DNA of 64,000 nt from Deinococcus soli (ex Cha et al. 2016) (lineage in GTDB: Bacteria; Deinococcota; Deinococci; Deinococcales; Deinococcaceae), in NCBI RefSeq assembly GCF_001007995.1, contig NZ_CP011389.1:1550001-1614000 (forward strand), written 5' to 3'. Below, piece by piece: positions 12,985 through 24,720 of this stretch (positions are counted from its first letter, which is position 1; each line of letters starts with the position of its first letter). The position numbers and the translations under genes were made by a program. The notes below the pieces were generated by a model. It made no database searches. It saw nothing but the letters and a program-made list of their open reading frames with translations, and had not been told where the DNA came from.

Positions 12985-13278
12985 CTACTCCCAGTCGCTG
13001 ACGGGAATGAAGTCCACGTTCTGGCCCTCGGTGGCGGTGACGCGGTAGCTGCGGTCGAACCGCACGAGGAGTTCGCCCCGGTCGAAGTGCTGCGGGCTGA
13101 CGACGGGTTTGCGGAAGAGGTACGTGCCGTCGTCGTCCACGCCGATGTGGGCGCCCTTCGTGAAGCGGAACTCGACGACCTCGGCGTGGGGGCGGGTGCG
13201 GACGCGCACGCGGTACGTCTGCGCGTCGTCCTGTTTCACGTTCGGGTTGGCGGGCGTCTTGCGGAACAGGTTGAACAC
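12985..13278 (-). CDS. Conserved-looking hypothetical protein, 97 residues
   Basis: I do not recognise this protein. It starts at GTG 13278 with GGAGG eight bases upstream. It is mostly short strands (YRVRVRTRPHAEVVEFRF, then LLVRFDRSYRVTA) and ends VSDWE, suggesting a small beta-rich domain. It has no Cys, no signal peptide and no membrane segment. It is divergent from the GGDEF-EAL gene. Strong codon bias and the ribosome site argue that it is real. Confidence 0.7.
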   Translation of the reverse strand: MFNLFRKTPANPNVKQDDAQTYRVRVRTRPHAEVVEFRFTKGAHIGVDDDGTYLFRKPVVSPQHFDRGELLVRFDRSYRVTATEGQNVDFIPVSDWE

Positions 13279-13447
13279 GGGGTGGGCCTCCGGAAGGCAG
13301 GATAGCGCCGCCCCCCGTTCAGGGGGCTGTGTGAGGTTTCTCGCGTTCGGGACGGGGGCAAGGCGTGCAGCGGCGCGGGCCGGGCGTTCCCCTCGGGCCG
13401 GGCAGTATGAATTCTGTGCAGGCGCGCTGCCTACGCTCAGGGCAGGT

Positions 13448-15361
13448 ATGGGGGAGGGAAGCGCCGCACAACGTGATCTGCTGGCCGTCTGGCGGCGGAT
13501 GCTGCTGCTGGGCCTGCCGGCCGTGCAGGCGTCGGCGGTGCTCGCGGCGCTGCTGGGCCGCGGTGACGCCTGGGACCGGCTGGTGGACCCGGCGCTGTAC
13601 CTCGTCCTGAGCGGAATGCTGGTCACGGCGTGGCTGGCGGTGCTGCGCGGGCATGAGGTGCGCGCCGTGACGCTGCTGCTCACGGCGGGCAGTGGCGCCA
13701 TGCTCAGCATGAAACTGCTGCTGCTGGCGCTGCTGCCCCTGCAGCGGGCGCTGCTGCCGGAACTGCTGGAGACGCTGGTGTGGCTGCCGGTGCTCATCAC
13801 CTGGACGCTGCTGGGCGACCTGTCGCGGCCGGTGCGGCGCACACTGAACCTGACGGTCCTGAGCGTCGCGGCGTTCAGCGCCCTGCTGCTGCTGCGGCCC
13901 GTCACGCAGGGCGTGGCGCTGGACGTGGACGCGCTGCGGGCCCTGCTGCAGATCAACCTGGCGGCGGTGGTGTGCCTGTACGGCGCGTCGTACTTCGTGC
14001 GGCGCAACGACACGCTGGGCCGGGCGCAGGGCGAACAGCAGGTGCTGCGGCAGCTGGTGTACACGGACCTGCTGACGGGCCTGCCGGGACGCGTGCGGCT
14101 GGGCGAGCACCTGCGGGAACTGACGGAGCGCGGGGGAACGTTCGCGGCGCTCGTCGTGGACGTCGATGCGTTCAAGATCGTGAACGACACGCTGGGGCAC
14201 GCGGCCGGGGACGAACTGCTGCGCGGCGTGGCGCACGAGTTGCAGCGGCTGGTCCCGGCGGGCAGCGGCGTGTACCGCCTGAGCGGCGACGAGTTCGTGG
14301 TGCTGCTCCCGCACGCGGACGCGTCCGGCGCGCAGTGGGAGGCGCAGCGGCTGCTGACGCACGTGCCCACGCGGCCCAGCCTGCAGGTGGGCATGGACAT
14401 CACGCTGAGTATCGGCCTGAGCGTCTACCCCGAGGACGCCACCGACCCGGACGAACTGCTGCGGCACGCGGACAGCGCCATGTCTGCCGTGAAGTGCGCC
14501 GGGCGGCGGCAGGTGCGGCGCTACCAGCCGCAGCAGGACGCCGCGACCGAGCGGTTCCAGGTGCTCGCGCGGGACCTGAGCGTCGCGCTGGCCCGCGAGG
14601 AACTCAGCCTGCACTTCCAGCCGGTGTTCCGCCTGAGTGACCTGCGGCCCGTGAAGGCCGAGGCGCTGCTGCGCTGGACGCACCCGCAGCTGGGCGCCGT
14701 GTCGCCCGGGGAGTTCATTCCGGTGGCCGAGCGGGTGGGGCTCATCGCGCCGGTCGGGGCGTGGGTGCTGCGCGCAGCGTGCCTGGAGGCGCTGCGCTGG
14801 GGGGACGTGACGGTCAGCGTGAACGTCAGCGCGGTGCAGCTGCTGCAGGCGGAATTCCCGCAGGTGGTGCAGGGCGCCCTGCGCGACACGGGCCTGAGTG
14901 CGCGGCGGCTGGAACTCGAACTGACCGAAACGGCCGCCCTGTACGAGGACACCCGCGCGGCGCAGACCCTGGAGGACCTGCGGGCGCTGGGCGTGCGCCT
15001 GAGCATCGACGATTTCGGGTCCGGGTACTCGAACCTGTCGCGGCTGCGGACCCTGCCGATCACGGGCGTGAAACTGGACCGCTCGTGCATCCAGGGCCTG
15101 CCGGACGGACCGGGCGGACCGTTCGCGCGGGCGCTGCTGGAGGCGGTGCTGGGCCTGACCCGCCACCTGCCGCTGGACCTGACCGCCGAGGGCATCGAGA
15201 ACGCTGCGCAGCTCACGGCCCTGCGGGACCTGGGCTGTCCGCTCGGTCAGGGGCACGGCCTGTCTCACCCGCTGACCGCGCCGGACTTCCGGGCACTGCT
15301 GCACACCCTCCCCCCGTCCGGCGGTCAGGCAGGCGCCGCGGCCTCCTGCTTCCGCTTCTGA
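13448..15361 (+). CDS. Membrane GGDEF-EAL cyclic-di-GMP protein
   Basis: GGDEF domains make and EAL domains break cyclic di-GMP. The 637-residue protein begins with about six membrane helices (residues 15-190) that look like a sensor module without a named family. The GGDEF domain follows (about 205-365) with the active-site loop reading RLSGDEF, a variant usually still compatible with activity. The EAL domain (about 380-625) has intact EALLRW, VNVS, ELTET, DDFGSGYS and TAEGIEN motifs, so phosphodiesterase activity is likely. ATG 13448 was chosen because the first hydrophobic helix begins just after it; upstream in-frame sequence overlaps the divergent 97-residue gene. Confidence 0.92.
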   Translation: MGEGSAAQRDLLAVWRRMLLLGLPAVQASAVLAALLGRGDAWDRLVDPALYLVLSGMLVTAWLAVLRGHEVRAVTLLLTAGSGAMLSMKLLLLALLPLQRALLPELLETLVWLPVLITWTLLGDLSRPVRRTLNLTVLSVAAFSALLLLRPVTQGVALDVDALRALLQINLAAVVCLYGASYFVRRNDTLGRAQGEQQVLRQLVYTDLLTGLPGRVRLGEHLRELTERGGTFAALVVDVDAFKIVNDTLGHAAGDELLRGVAHELQRLVPAGSGVYRLSGDEFVVLLPHADASGAQWEAQRLLTHVPTRPSLQVGMDITLSIGLSVYPEDATDPDELLRHADSAMSAVKCAGRRQVRRYQPQQDAATERFQVLARDLSVALAREELSLHFQPVFRLSDLRPVKAEALLRWTHPQLGAVSPGEFIPVAERVGLIAPVGAWVLRAACLEALRWGDVTVSVNVSAVQLLQAEFPQVVQGALRDTGLSARRLELELTETAALYEDTRAAQTLEDLRALGVRLSIDDFGSGYSNLSRLRTLPITGVKLDRSCIQGLPDGPGGPFARALLEAVLGLTRHLPLDLTAEGIENAAQLTALRDLGCPLGQGHGLSHPLTAPDFRALLHTLPPSGGQAGAAASCFRF

Positions 15362-15520
15362 TGGACTGGTGCACTCACTGCGGGGTTCAGTTCCACCCCA
15401 GGGCCACCAGCACGCCCCGGGGCTCCGCTCCCAGCCGCTCTCGATGACGGCTTCCCGCCCTGCTCCGCAGCTCTGCGGGTCCGCCCTTTCCAGCAGCGCG
15501 CATGTCACCTGCCGTGCAGT

Positions 15521-16648
15521 TCAGACGCGGCGCAGCAGTTCGGTCAGCAGGCGGACATGGTCAGGCCAGCGGTCCAGGCGGACGTGTTCGTGCTGGGCGT
15601 GCGCGCCGTCGCCGGGGGCGCCCAGGCCGTCCAGGGTGGGGATGACCGGCGCGGTGAAGTTCCCGTCGCTGCCGCCACCCACGACGGCGTGCGTGAGGTC
15701 AAAGCCGAGTTCCCGGGCGACGGCGCGGGCCTGTTCGTACAGCGCCAGCGTGCCTTCGCTCTGCTCGAAGGGGGGGCGGTTCAGGCCGCCGTCGATGCGG
15801 ACGGTCACGCGGGGGTCGTGGGGCGTCCAGGCGCGCACGGCGGCGTCCACCCGCCCGGCCTCCGCGAGGGTGCTGACGCGCAGGTCGATCTCCAGCGTGG
15901 CGTGCGCGGGGATGACGTTCACGGCGCTGCCGCCCCGGATCAGGCCGACGCTGACCGTGGTGCCCAGATCGGGCTGGGCGAGGCCCTGGAGGTCCAGGGT
16001 GGCCTGCGCGGCGGCCGTGATGGCACTCGCGCCTTCCTCCGGTTTGTTCCCGGCGTGGCTGGCGACGCCGGTGAAGGTCAGCGTGTAGCTGCCGGTGCCC
16101 TTGCGGCCGGTCTTCAGGGCGTGCGTGTCCGCGACGGGCGGCTCGACGACCAGGGCCACGCGCGAGTCGTGCGCGGCGCGTTCGATGTGCTCGCGGCTGC
16201 TGGGACTGCCGATTTCCTCGTCGGGGGACAGCAGGACGGTCACGCCGCCGCGGGGCCACTGGCCGTGCAGGGCGCGCAGGGCGTGGAACAGGCCCACAAT
16301 CCCGGCTTTCATGTCGTACGTGCCGGGGCCGTACAGGCGGTCGCCGTCCACGCGCCAGGGCATGTCCTCCAGCGTGCCGTGCGGCCAGACGGTGTCGGCG
16401 TGCGTGAGGATCAGCACGGGTTTCTCGGCGGTCTGGTCTGCCGCGCCGCCCGGCACGCCAAAGCGGAACACGCGGGTACCGCCGCCCAGCGCGTGCGTCT
16501 CGGCGCCCAGGTCGCGCGCCCAGCCCTCGATGACGTCCATGACGCGCTGGATGGCCGCCGGGTCGGTCGAGGGGGACTCGATGTCGGTAAGGACTTTCAG
16601 GTCGGCCATCAGGGCCTGCAGCGCCGCGCCCGGTGTGGTGGTGGTCAT
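15521..16648 (-). CDS. M20 family metallopeptidase (carboxypeptidase G2-like)
   Basis: M20 enzymes cleave amino acids or acyl groups from small peptides and conjugates with two zinc ions. The 375-residue product shows the metal ligands in order: LTHADTVWP (about 81-89), GPGTYDMKAG with the bridging Asp, LLSPDEEIGS with the catalytic Glu pair, and a late His in the GDGAHAQHEH stretch. The dimerisation domain includes GVASHAGNKPEEGASA. The order and length fit the CPG2-like glutamate carboxypeptidase group; the substrate is unknown. It stands alone between the GGDEF-EAL gene and a small gene. Confidence 0.9.
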   Translation of the reverse strand: MTTTTPGAALQALMADLKVLTDIESPSTDPAAIQRVMDVIEGWARDLGAETHALGGGTRVFRFGVPGGAADQTAEKPVLILTHADTVWPHGTLEDMPWRVDGDRLYGPGTYDMKAGIVGLFHALRALHGQWPRGGVTVLLSPDEEIGSPSSREHIERAAHDSRVALVVEPPVADTHALKTGRKGTGSYTLTFTGVASHAGNKPEEGASAITAAAQATLDLQGLAQPDLGTTVSVGLIRGGSAVNVIPAHATLEIDLRVSTLAEAGRVDAAVRAWTPHDPRVTVRIDGGLNRPPFEQSEGTLALYEQARAVARELGFDLTHAVVGGGSDGNFTAPVIPTLDGLGAPGDGAHAQHEHVRLDRWPDHVRLLTELLRRV

Positions 16649-16693
16649 GCGCGGATGCTAGCGCCCGCGCGTGAAGGTGAGGGTGGGAGCGCA

Positions 16694-16724
16694 GTCAGGC
16701 CCCACTCCTGCGAGGGGGCCTGAC
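16694..16724 (-). terminator. Inverted repeat after the 63-residue gene
   Basis: GTCAGGCCCC and GGGGCCTGAC form a perfect 10-base stem between two minus-strand genes. It probably ends transcription of the small gene. Confidence 0.5.
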
Positions 16725-16741
16725 CGGAACTGCCCAGGGGT

Positions 16742-16933
16742 TCAGCTGAGCAGGGCGACCTGCTGGGCGTCGAGTTTGAGTTTCGCGCTGCCCTTGAGGT
16801 ACAGGTCGTGCAGGGCCTGCTTGCCAAACAGGCGGGCGAGGTGCGTGCTGGTCATTTCGATGGTGCGGCCGGAAATTTTGAGTCGGACGACGTCAAAGGT
16901 GCCGGGAACCCAGGTGCAGGACAGTTCTTGCAT
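16742..16933 (-). CDS. Small hypothetical protein, 63 residues
   Basis: I do not recognise this protein. GGAGG seven bases before ATG and good codon use support it. It has a strand-rich first half (CTWVPGTFDVVRLKISGRTIEMTS) and a helical second half (HLARLFGKQALHDLYLKG). It has a single Cys and no membrane segment. It is followed by a stem-loop and forms its own unit. Confidence 0.7.
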   Translation of the reverse strand: MQELSCTWVPGTFDVVRLKISGRTIEMTSTHLARLFGKQALHDLYLKGSAKLKLDAQQVALLS

Positions 16934-17245
16934 GTGAAGACCTCCAGAGATGGTGGGGCGACAGGCGCCAGTTCGGATTGACGGGGCCGTGTGGAAGAAG
17001 GTGTGGACGGGGACAGCATGGGTCCCTTTCGTCAGCGTTCGGTGGGCTGGCGACAGGAACGTGGGCCTGTGGGGGGCCGGGTAAGATCAGCGTAAGGGAA
17101 ACGCGTTTGGAAATAGAAAGACCCGTTCCACTTTGTCTTTAGCCAGCGATCATGAACCCGCCGGTGTGGCTCGCGTCCCGCCTGGACGACATTTTGGGAG
17201 CGCTTCCGTTTCTGTGGAGCGGGCGGCTGTGCTTGACTGTGGGGC
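16934..17245. other. 312-base divergent intergenic region
   Basis: It separates the 63-residue gene from the S9 peptidase gene. It has A/T-rich patches around 17100-17145, rare in this part of the window, which could hold promoters for both directions. I see no gene, repeat or strong operator. Confidence 0.5.
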
Positions 17246-19240
<1,995 letters not shown>

Positions 19241-19255
19241 CCCCAGACAAGACGA

Positions 19256-19284
19256 GGGGCCGGACTGCGTGTCCGGCCCCCTTT
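19256..19284. terminator. Bidirectional terminator between convergent genes
   Basis: GGGGCCGGAC and GTCCGGCCCC form a perfect 10-base stem around a 5-base loop, followed by CTTTC on the plus strand. It lies between the S9 peptidase and the RGG protein genes. Confidence 0.75.
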
Positions 19285-19296
19285 CAGGTGTGGGTG

Positions 19297-20082
<786 letters not shown>

Positions 20083-20244
20083 GGGTTTTCTCCTTTGATT
20101 CCTGCCGCCGCCACCTGTGCGCGCGTTTTCGCGGCCGGGGCACGGGCTCCCGGAGGCCGGGGCGTGTGCGGGCGTGCCCCCGAGTGTACCACCCGTCAGG
20201 CTGGGGCGGGCGTTGCGCCGGCGTTCATGCGCCGAGCGGGGCCG

Positions 20245-20448
20245 TCAGCGGCGGAAGTACACCCGCAGGGCAGCGCGGGCCACCAGCCACACGATCACGG
20301 CGTCCACGGCGGCGAGCAGCAGGGCCAGCAGGGGGTGCAGGGCGGCACCCATCCAGAGGGCCAGGAAGGTGAACACGGCGGACGCCGTGGCGATCAGCGT
20401 GGCGAACCGGCGGGCGTTGTCGTCCGGCGTCCAGGAGTTCAGGTCCAT
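20245..20448 (-). CDS. Small membrane protein, 67 residues
   Basis: The product starts MDLNSWTPDDNARRF and has two hydrophobic helices (about residues 15-33 and 36-56) with a short basic tail (RVYFRR), so it should lie in the membrane as a hairpin. The ATG is chosen because upstream in-frame sequence is basic and unstructured. I do not recognise a family. It is divergent from the binding-protein gene. Confidence 0.6.
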   Translation of the reverse strand: MDLNSWTPDDNARRFATLIATASAVFTFLALWMGAALHPLLALLLAAVDAVIVWLVARAALRVYFRR

Positions 20449-20588
20449 ACGCGCAGCGTGACACGCCCGGGCCGCGCCGGGTGTCCCGCGGCGGTATCGC
20501 ATCTGCCGATCAGGGTCATCGGGCGGGCTGATGGGCCGGGTGGGCCCGGGATGGGGGGCGGGGTCACGGCGCGGTCAGGTGCCCCGCC

Positions 20589-20594
20589 TATACT
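20589..20594 (+). promoter_or_regulatory. -10 box of the NMT1-type gene
   Basis: TATACT, seven bases before ATG; a leaderless promoter. No good -35 is seen. Confidence 0.5.
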
Positions 20595-20601
20595 GCCTCT
20601 C

Positions 20602-21549
20602 ATGAAGCGTGCCGCTTTTCTCCTGCTGGGCCTGCTGGCCACCGCCGCGTCCGCGCAGCGCACCGTGAACGTCGGGCTGGGGTACAACCCGGACGTGCAG
20701 TTCACGCCGTTCTACGTCGCGGACAAACTGGGGTACTTCCGCGCCGAGGGCCTGAGCGTGAAGTTCCAGCACGGGTACGTGTCGCAGCTGCTGCCGCTGT
20801 TGCTGCAGGGCAAGCTGGATTTCGTGGTGGGCGACCCGGAGGACGCGATCTTCGCGCGCAACCAGGGCGCGGACGTGCGCTACGTCATGACGATGTACCA
20901 GAAGAACCCGGTGACGGTGTTCAGCCTCTCGCCCCTCAGCGGCCCGGAGAGCCTGAAGGGCAGGTCGGTGGGCATCCCGGGGCCGTTCGGCAGTTCGTAC
21001 CACGCGATCCAGGCGGTGCTGGACAGCGCGAACCTCACCGAGGGCCGCGACGTGCGCCTGAACTCCATCGGCTTCACGCAGGTGGACGCCGTGCGCGCCG
21101 GGCGCGTGGACGCCGCGGTGGGCTACGCGAACAACGACGTGCTGCAACTGGCCCGCACGAGCGGCAAGAAGGTGTACACGCTGGACGTCACTGACGCCTA
21201 TCCGATGGTCGGCGTGGGCCTGATCGGCACCGGCAAGAGCCTGACGGGCGACCTGGCCCGCAAGGTGGTGCGGGCCAGCCAGCGCGGCCTGAAGTTCACG
21301 GTGGCCGACCCGGCCCGCGCGTTCAAGCTGGCGCAGCCGGTGTTCGGCGCGAGCGGCAGCCTGGACGTCCTGAAGGCCAGCGTGCCCCTGATGACCGGGC
21401 CGTACACGCAGGCGAACGGCCTGGGCGCCATGAACCCCAGCGCGTGGACGAAGGCGGTCGCGGCCCTCGTGAAGCAGGGCAAACTGCCCGCCGGGGCGAA
21501 AGCCAGCGACTACTATTCGAACGCGTACATCAGTAAGACGCTGAAGTAA
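20602..21549 (+). CDS. ABC transporter substrate-binding protein, NMT1/THI5-like
   Basis: This is the periplasmic receptor of an importer for a thiamine-precursor, riboflavin-like or nitrate/sulfonate-like ligand. The 315-residue product has a clear signal peptide (cleavage after ASAQ, near residue 19) and the family opening NVGLGYNPDVQFTPFYVADKLGYF. VVGDPEDAIFA and VGIPGPFGSSYHA follow at the expected ligand-binding positions. No permease or ATPase gene is adjacent, so its partners must be elsewhere. The NPDVQFTPFYVA stretch resembles pyrimidine-precursor (ThiY-like) binders, but the ligand cannot be fixed from sequence. Confidence 0.88.
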   Translation: MKRAAFLLLGLLATAASAQRTVNVGLGYNPDVQFTPFYVADKLGYFRAEGLSVKFQHGYVSQLLPLLLQGKLDFVVGDPEDAIFARNQGADVRYVMTMYQKNPVTVFSLSPLSGPESLKGRSVGIPGPFGSSYHAIQAVLDSANLTEGRDVRLNSIGFTQVDAVRAGRVDAAVGYANNDVLQLARTSGKKVYTLDVTDAYPMVGVGLIGTGKSLTGDLARKVVRASQRGLKFTVADPARAFKLAQPVFGASGSLDVLKASVPLMTGPYTQANGLGAMNPSAWTKAVAALVKQGKLPAGAKASDYYSNAYISKTLK

Positions 21550-21564
21550 GGGCGCGGGGAGCGG

Positions 21565-21595
21565 GAGGCGGGGCGCGGTTGTGCGGCCCCGCCTC
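21565..21595. terminator. Bidirectional terminator
   Basis: GAGGCGGGGC and GCCCCGCCTC form a perfect stem between the convergent binding-protein gene and the 73-residue gene. Confidence 0.65.
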
Positions 21596-21604
21596 TGCTG
21601 CTGG

Positions 21605-21826
21605 TTACAGGACGCCGCCGCCGAGGAACAGGCGCAGCGCAGCCAGTCCGAGGACGACGACGTTCAGGGTGGTGGCCCCCCGGTCCCTGGCCAGCACGGC
21701 GAGGATCAGACCCAGCACGGCAGGCGGCAGCACCAGCAGCCAGTTCAGCCAGCCCAGCAGGGGCAGCAGGCCCAGCAGCAGGCCGATGGCGGCGAGGATG
21801 CCCAGCAGGATCGCGGCGAGTCTCAT
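21605..21826 (-). CDS. Small hydrophobic membrane protein, 73 residues
   Basis: The product is almost wholly hydrophobic with two or three helices (RLAAILLGILAAIGLLLGLL, then WLLVLPPAVLGLILAVL, then VVVLGLAALRLFLGG) split by a short DRG turn. No family is recognised. It is divergent from nth, from which it is separated by 94 bases. Confidence 0.6.
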   Translation of the reverse strand: MRLAAILLGILAAIGLLLGLLPLLGWLNWLLVLPPAVLGLILAVLARDRGATTLNVVVLGLAALRLFLGGGVL

Positions 21827-21920
21827 GCTCCCAGGTACGCGGATCGGCAGGCGTGGGTTGCGGCCCCTGGCTGTCCCAGGCGCGCGGACGTGCGTGACGG
21901 GCGGGGTGTAGCGTGGCGGG

Positions 21921-22601
21921 GTGACTGGGCAGACAGGCGGGAAGAAGAAGAGTGCGGCGCGACTGCCGCCGGGCGCGCGGGTGCGGGCCCCACAGGTCCT
22001 GGCGGCGCTGGAGGGCCTTTACCCGGACGCGCGGACGGAACTGGATTTCCGCACCCCGTTCGAGCTGCTCGTGGCGACGGTCCTGAGCGCGCAGGCCACG
22101 GACGTGAGCGTGAACGCCGCGACGCCCGCGCTGTTCGGCGCGTACCCGGACGCGCACACCATGAGCAGGGCCGAGCCGGAGGACATCGAGCCGCTGATCC
22201 GCCGGATTGGTCTGTACCGCGCCAAGGCCCGCAACCTCGCGGCGCTGGCCCGGCTGCTGGTCGAACGGCATGGCGGGGAGGTCCCGAACGATTTCGACGC
22301 GGTGGTGGCGCTGCCCGGCGCGGGCCGCAAGACCGCGAACGTGGTCCTGTCGAACGCCTTCGGGTACCCGGCGATCGCGGTGGACACGCACGTGGGCCGA
22401 CTGGCGCGCCGCCTGGGTCTGAGCATCCAGACGAACCCCGACAAGGTCGAGGCGGACCTTCAGCGCCTGTTCCCGCGTGAACGCTGGGTGTTCCTGCACC
22501 ACGCGCTGATCCTGCACGGCCGCCGGGTCTGCGCGGCCCGCAAACCCGAGTGCGGCGCGTGTGTCATGGCGAGCTTCTGCCCGAAAGTGGGCGTGGCGTG
22601 A
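21921..22601 (+). CDS. nth: Endonuclease III (DNA glycosylase/AP lyase)
   Basis: Endonuclease III removes oxidised pyrimidines and cleaves abasic sites in base-excision repair. The 226-residue protein has the helix-hairpin-helix LPGAGRKTANVV with catalytic Lys137, the catalytic Asp155 in VDTHVGRL, and the [4Fe-4S] cluster ligands C204-x6-C211-x2-C214-x5-C220. GTG 21921 is the start; TAGCGT lies six bases upstream, suggesting leaderless expression. The stop overlaps the start of the MFS gene as GTGA, so the two are co-translated although no functional link is evident. Confidence 0.96.
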   Translation: MTGQTGGKKKSAARLPPGARVRAPQVLAALEGLYPDARTELDFRTPFELLVATVLSAQATDVSVNAATPALFGAYPDAHTMSRAEPEDIEPLIRRIGLYRAKARNLAALARLLVERHGGEVPNDFDAVVALPGAGRKTANVVLSNAFGYPAIAVDTHVGRLARRLGLSIQTNPDKVEADLQRLFPRERWVFLHHALILHGRRVCAARKPECGACVMASFCPKVGVA

Positions 22602-23851
22602 CCGGCAACCTGGGGCCGCAGCGGGGGCAGACGTGGCGCTTCTCGCGGCAGGTGTGGCTGTTCCTGGCGTCGGTGTTCGCGTTCGGGCTGTCGCAGGCGT
22701 TCACGGCGCTGTTCCTGAACTTCTACCTGCGGGCGCTGGGCCTGGGCGCCGAGTGGCAGGGCGTCATGAACGCGCTGCCCGCCATCACCCTGGCGTGCCT
22801 GAGCCTCCCGGCGGTGGCGGTCGCGCGGCGCATCAGCAACGCACACACGCTGAAGGTCGGCGCGGCCCTGAACCTGCTGGGCCTGGGCCTGCTGGTGCTG
22901 GCCAGCGGGCCGGTGCTGGTCATCGTGGGCGCGGTCGTGCAGGGCGCGGGCGGCGCGCTGAGCATGGTCGCCGCGTCGCCGTTCATGGCGAACAACAGTG
23001 ACGAACGCAGCCGCGTCACGCTGTTTAGCGTGCAGAACGCCCTGATGACCGGCGCGGGCTTCCTGGGGAACCTGCTGGGCGGCCAGATTCCCACCCTGTA
23101 CGCCCAGAGCACCGGCACCGCACCCGACGCGCTGGGGGCGCTGCGGGCCGCGCTGCTGGTCGCCGCCGCGCTGCAACTGATCGGCCTGCTGCCCGTCCTG
23201 GGTCTGAAACCCACCGGGAAGACGAACGCCACCGGGCGCAGCTTCCACGTCCGGGACCGCGCCACCATGGCCCGGCTGGTCCTGCCGAACATCCTGGTGG
23301 GCCTGGGGGCGGGCGCGACCATCCCGTTCCTGAACGTGTTCATCGAGGGGAAATTCAACGTGTCCTACGCGGGCCTGGGCACCCTGTTCGCCTGGACCAG
23401 CCTGGCCACTGCCGCCACGGCGCTGCTGCAACCCCTGCTCGTGCGCCGCATGGGCCAGCTGCAGGCGGTGCTGCTCGTGCAGGCGTGCAGCCTGCCTTTC
23501 CTGGCGGTGCTGGGTTTCGCGCCGCAGCTGTGGATGGTCACGGCGGCGCTGTTCACGCGCGGCGCGCTGATGAACGCCGCCGGGCCCGTGTACAGCGCCT
23601 ACGCCATGACCGCCCTGCCCGAGGAGGACCGGCCCATGTACTCCGCCGTGAACCTCATCGCCTGGGACCTGGGCTGGGCGATCAGCAGCATCCTGTCCGG
23701 CGTGGTGCGCGGCGCGCTGCCCTTTACCACCGCCTTCAACGCGCTGTTCGCGTGGACGCTGCTGATGTACGGCGCGAGCGTCCTGGCGATCTACCTGGGC
23801 CTGTACCGCCGCGCCCAACGCACGCCCACACCCGCCCCGGTCGCCCCGTGA
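22598..23851 (+). CDS. MFS transporter
   Basis: The 417-residue membrane protein has about 12 helices in two halves split by a soluble loop near residues 205-222 (KPTGKTNATGRSF). The N-half shows a substrate-path helix with QAFTALFLNFYLRALG and the C-half NILVGLGAGATIPFLNVF, as in drug-efflux type MFS proteins of the YfkF/YcxA kind. Substrate unknown. GTG 22598 overlaps the nth stop by four bases. Confidence 0.85.
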   Translation: MTGNLGPQRGQTWRFSRQVWLFLASVFAFGLSQAFTALFLNFYLRALGLGAEWQGVMNALPAITLACLSLPAVAVARRISNAHTLKVGAALNLLGLGLLVLASGPVLVIVGAVVQGAGGALSMVAASPFMANNSDERSRVTLFSVQNALMTGAGFLGNLLGGQIPTLYAQSTGTAPDALGALRAALLVAAALQLIGLLPVLGLKPTGKTNATGRSFHVRDRATMARLVLPNILVGLGAGATIPFLNVFIEGKFNVSYAGLGTLFAWTSLATAATALLQPLLVRRMGQLQAVLLVQACSLPFLAVLGFAPQLWMVTAALFTRGALMNAAGPVYSAYAMTALPEEDRPMYSAVNLIAWDLGWAISSILSGVVRGALPFTTAFNALFAWTLLMYGASVLAIYLGLYRRAQRTPTPAPVAP

Positions 23852-23883
23852 CCCGCGCGCCCGACCAGCAGATGAATACTCAG

Positions 23884-23915
23884 TTGACCTCCGAACTCAT
23901 GAACGGGGGTAGACT
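23884..23915 (+). promoter_or_regulatory. Promoter of the zinc-ribbon protein gene
   Basis: TTGACC (23884-23889) and TAGACT (23910-23915), 20 bases apart, with TAGACT seven bases before ATG. The spacer is longer than ideal. Confidence 0.45.
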
Positions 23916-23922
23916 GCCAGTG

Positions 23923-24645
23923 ATGAGCGACACCTCCCCCCTTCGCCGCCTGCACCGCGTTCAGGAACTCGACCTGAACCTCGACCGCCTGCGCGACGAG
24001 GAAGGCAACATTTCCACTGAACTGCGTGACGCCCGCGCCGAGCAGGAACGCCTGAACAACGCCCTCGAGGACACCGAGATCACCCTTGAAGGCGTCGAGA
24101 AGAACATCCGCCGCACCGAACTCGACCTGTCCAGCATCCGCGAGCAGACCGCGCGGGCCCGCGAGGAGCAGGAGAAGAACGCCTTCGACGCCCGTGCGCA
24201 ATCGCAGTACGGCAGCCGCATTCAGATGCTCAGCGAACGCGCCGACGAGCTCGAAGAGGACCTCGCCCCGCTGCGCGAGCAGCAGCAGACCCTCCAAGCC
24301 CGCGCGAGCGACCTGCGCGGCCAGCACCGCGCCCTGCGCCCCTCCCTGGGCGCGCTGGAAGAACAGGACGAGGCGCGCGTGCAGGGCCTGCGCGACCAGG
24401 GCGAAGCCGACCGTCAGGAACGCGCGCAGCTCGCCGGGAACCTCGACGCGCGTACCATCCGCGAGTACGACATGATACGCCGCGCCAAGAAGGGCCTCGG
24501 CGTCGTGGAGATCAAGGCCGGACGGTGCAGCGGCTGCAACGTGAATCTCCCCGTGAATGTCCAGCAGAAAGCCGCGCAGGGCAAACTGCCCCCCGTGAAG
24601 TGCCCCAGCTGCGGACGATTCCTGATCCGCCTCGACCTCGCGTAA
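23923..24645 (+). CDS. Coiled-coil protein with C4 zinc ribbon
   Basis: The 240-residue product is a long charged coiled coil (about residues 5-180) followed by a four-Cys zinc ribbon (CSGCNV...CPSCGRF, residues 203-230). This is the family with a C4-type zinc ribbon, found widely in bacteria and related to Helicobacter HP0958 and Chlamydia CT398, which act as RNA or protein chaperones in flagellar or secretion systems. Its role in Deinococcus is unknown. An in-frame ATG 51 bases upstream is less likely because it falls in the promoter. Confidence 0.88.
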   Translation: MSDTSPLRRLHRVQELDLNLDRLRDEEGNISTELRDARAEQERLNNALEDTEITLEGVEKNIRRTELDLSSIREQTARAREEQEKNAFDARAQSQYGSRIQMLSERADELEEDLAPLREQQQTLQARASDLRGQHRALRPSLGALEEQDEARVQGLRDQGEADRQERAQLAGNLDARTIREYDMIRRAKKGLGVVEIKAGRCSGCNVNLPVNVQQKAAQGKLPPVKCPSCGRFLIRLDLA

Positions 24646-24659
24646 ACCGGAATCGTTTG

Positions 24660-24697
24660 AACCCCACCCCGCCATGTGGCGACAGGTGGGGTTTTGT
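24660..24697 (+). terminator. Rho-independent terminator
   Basis: AACCCCACC and GGTGGGGTT form a perfect stem followed by TTG, 15 bases after the zinc-ribbon gene. Confidence 0.75.
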
Positions 24698-24720
24698 CAT
24701 GAGTAATCTATGCTTCAGGC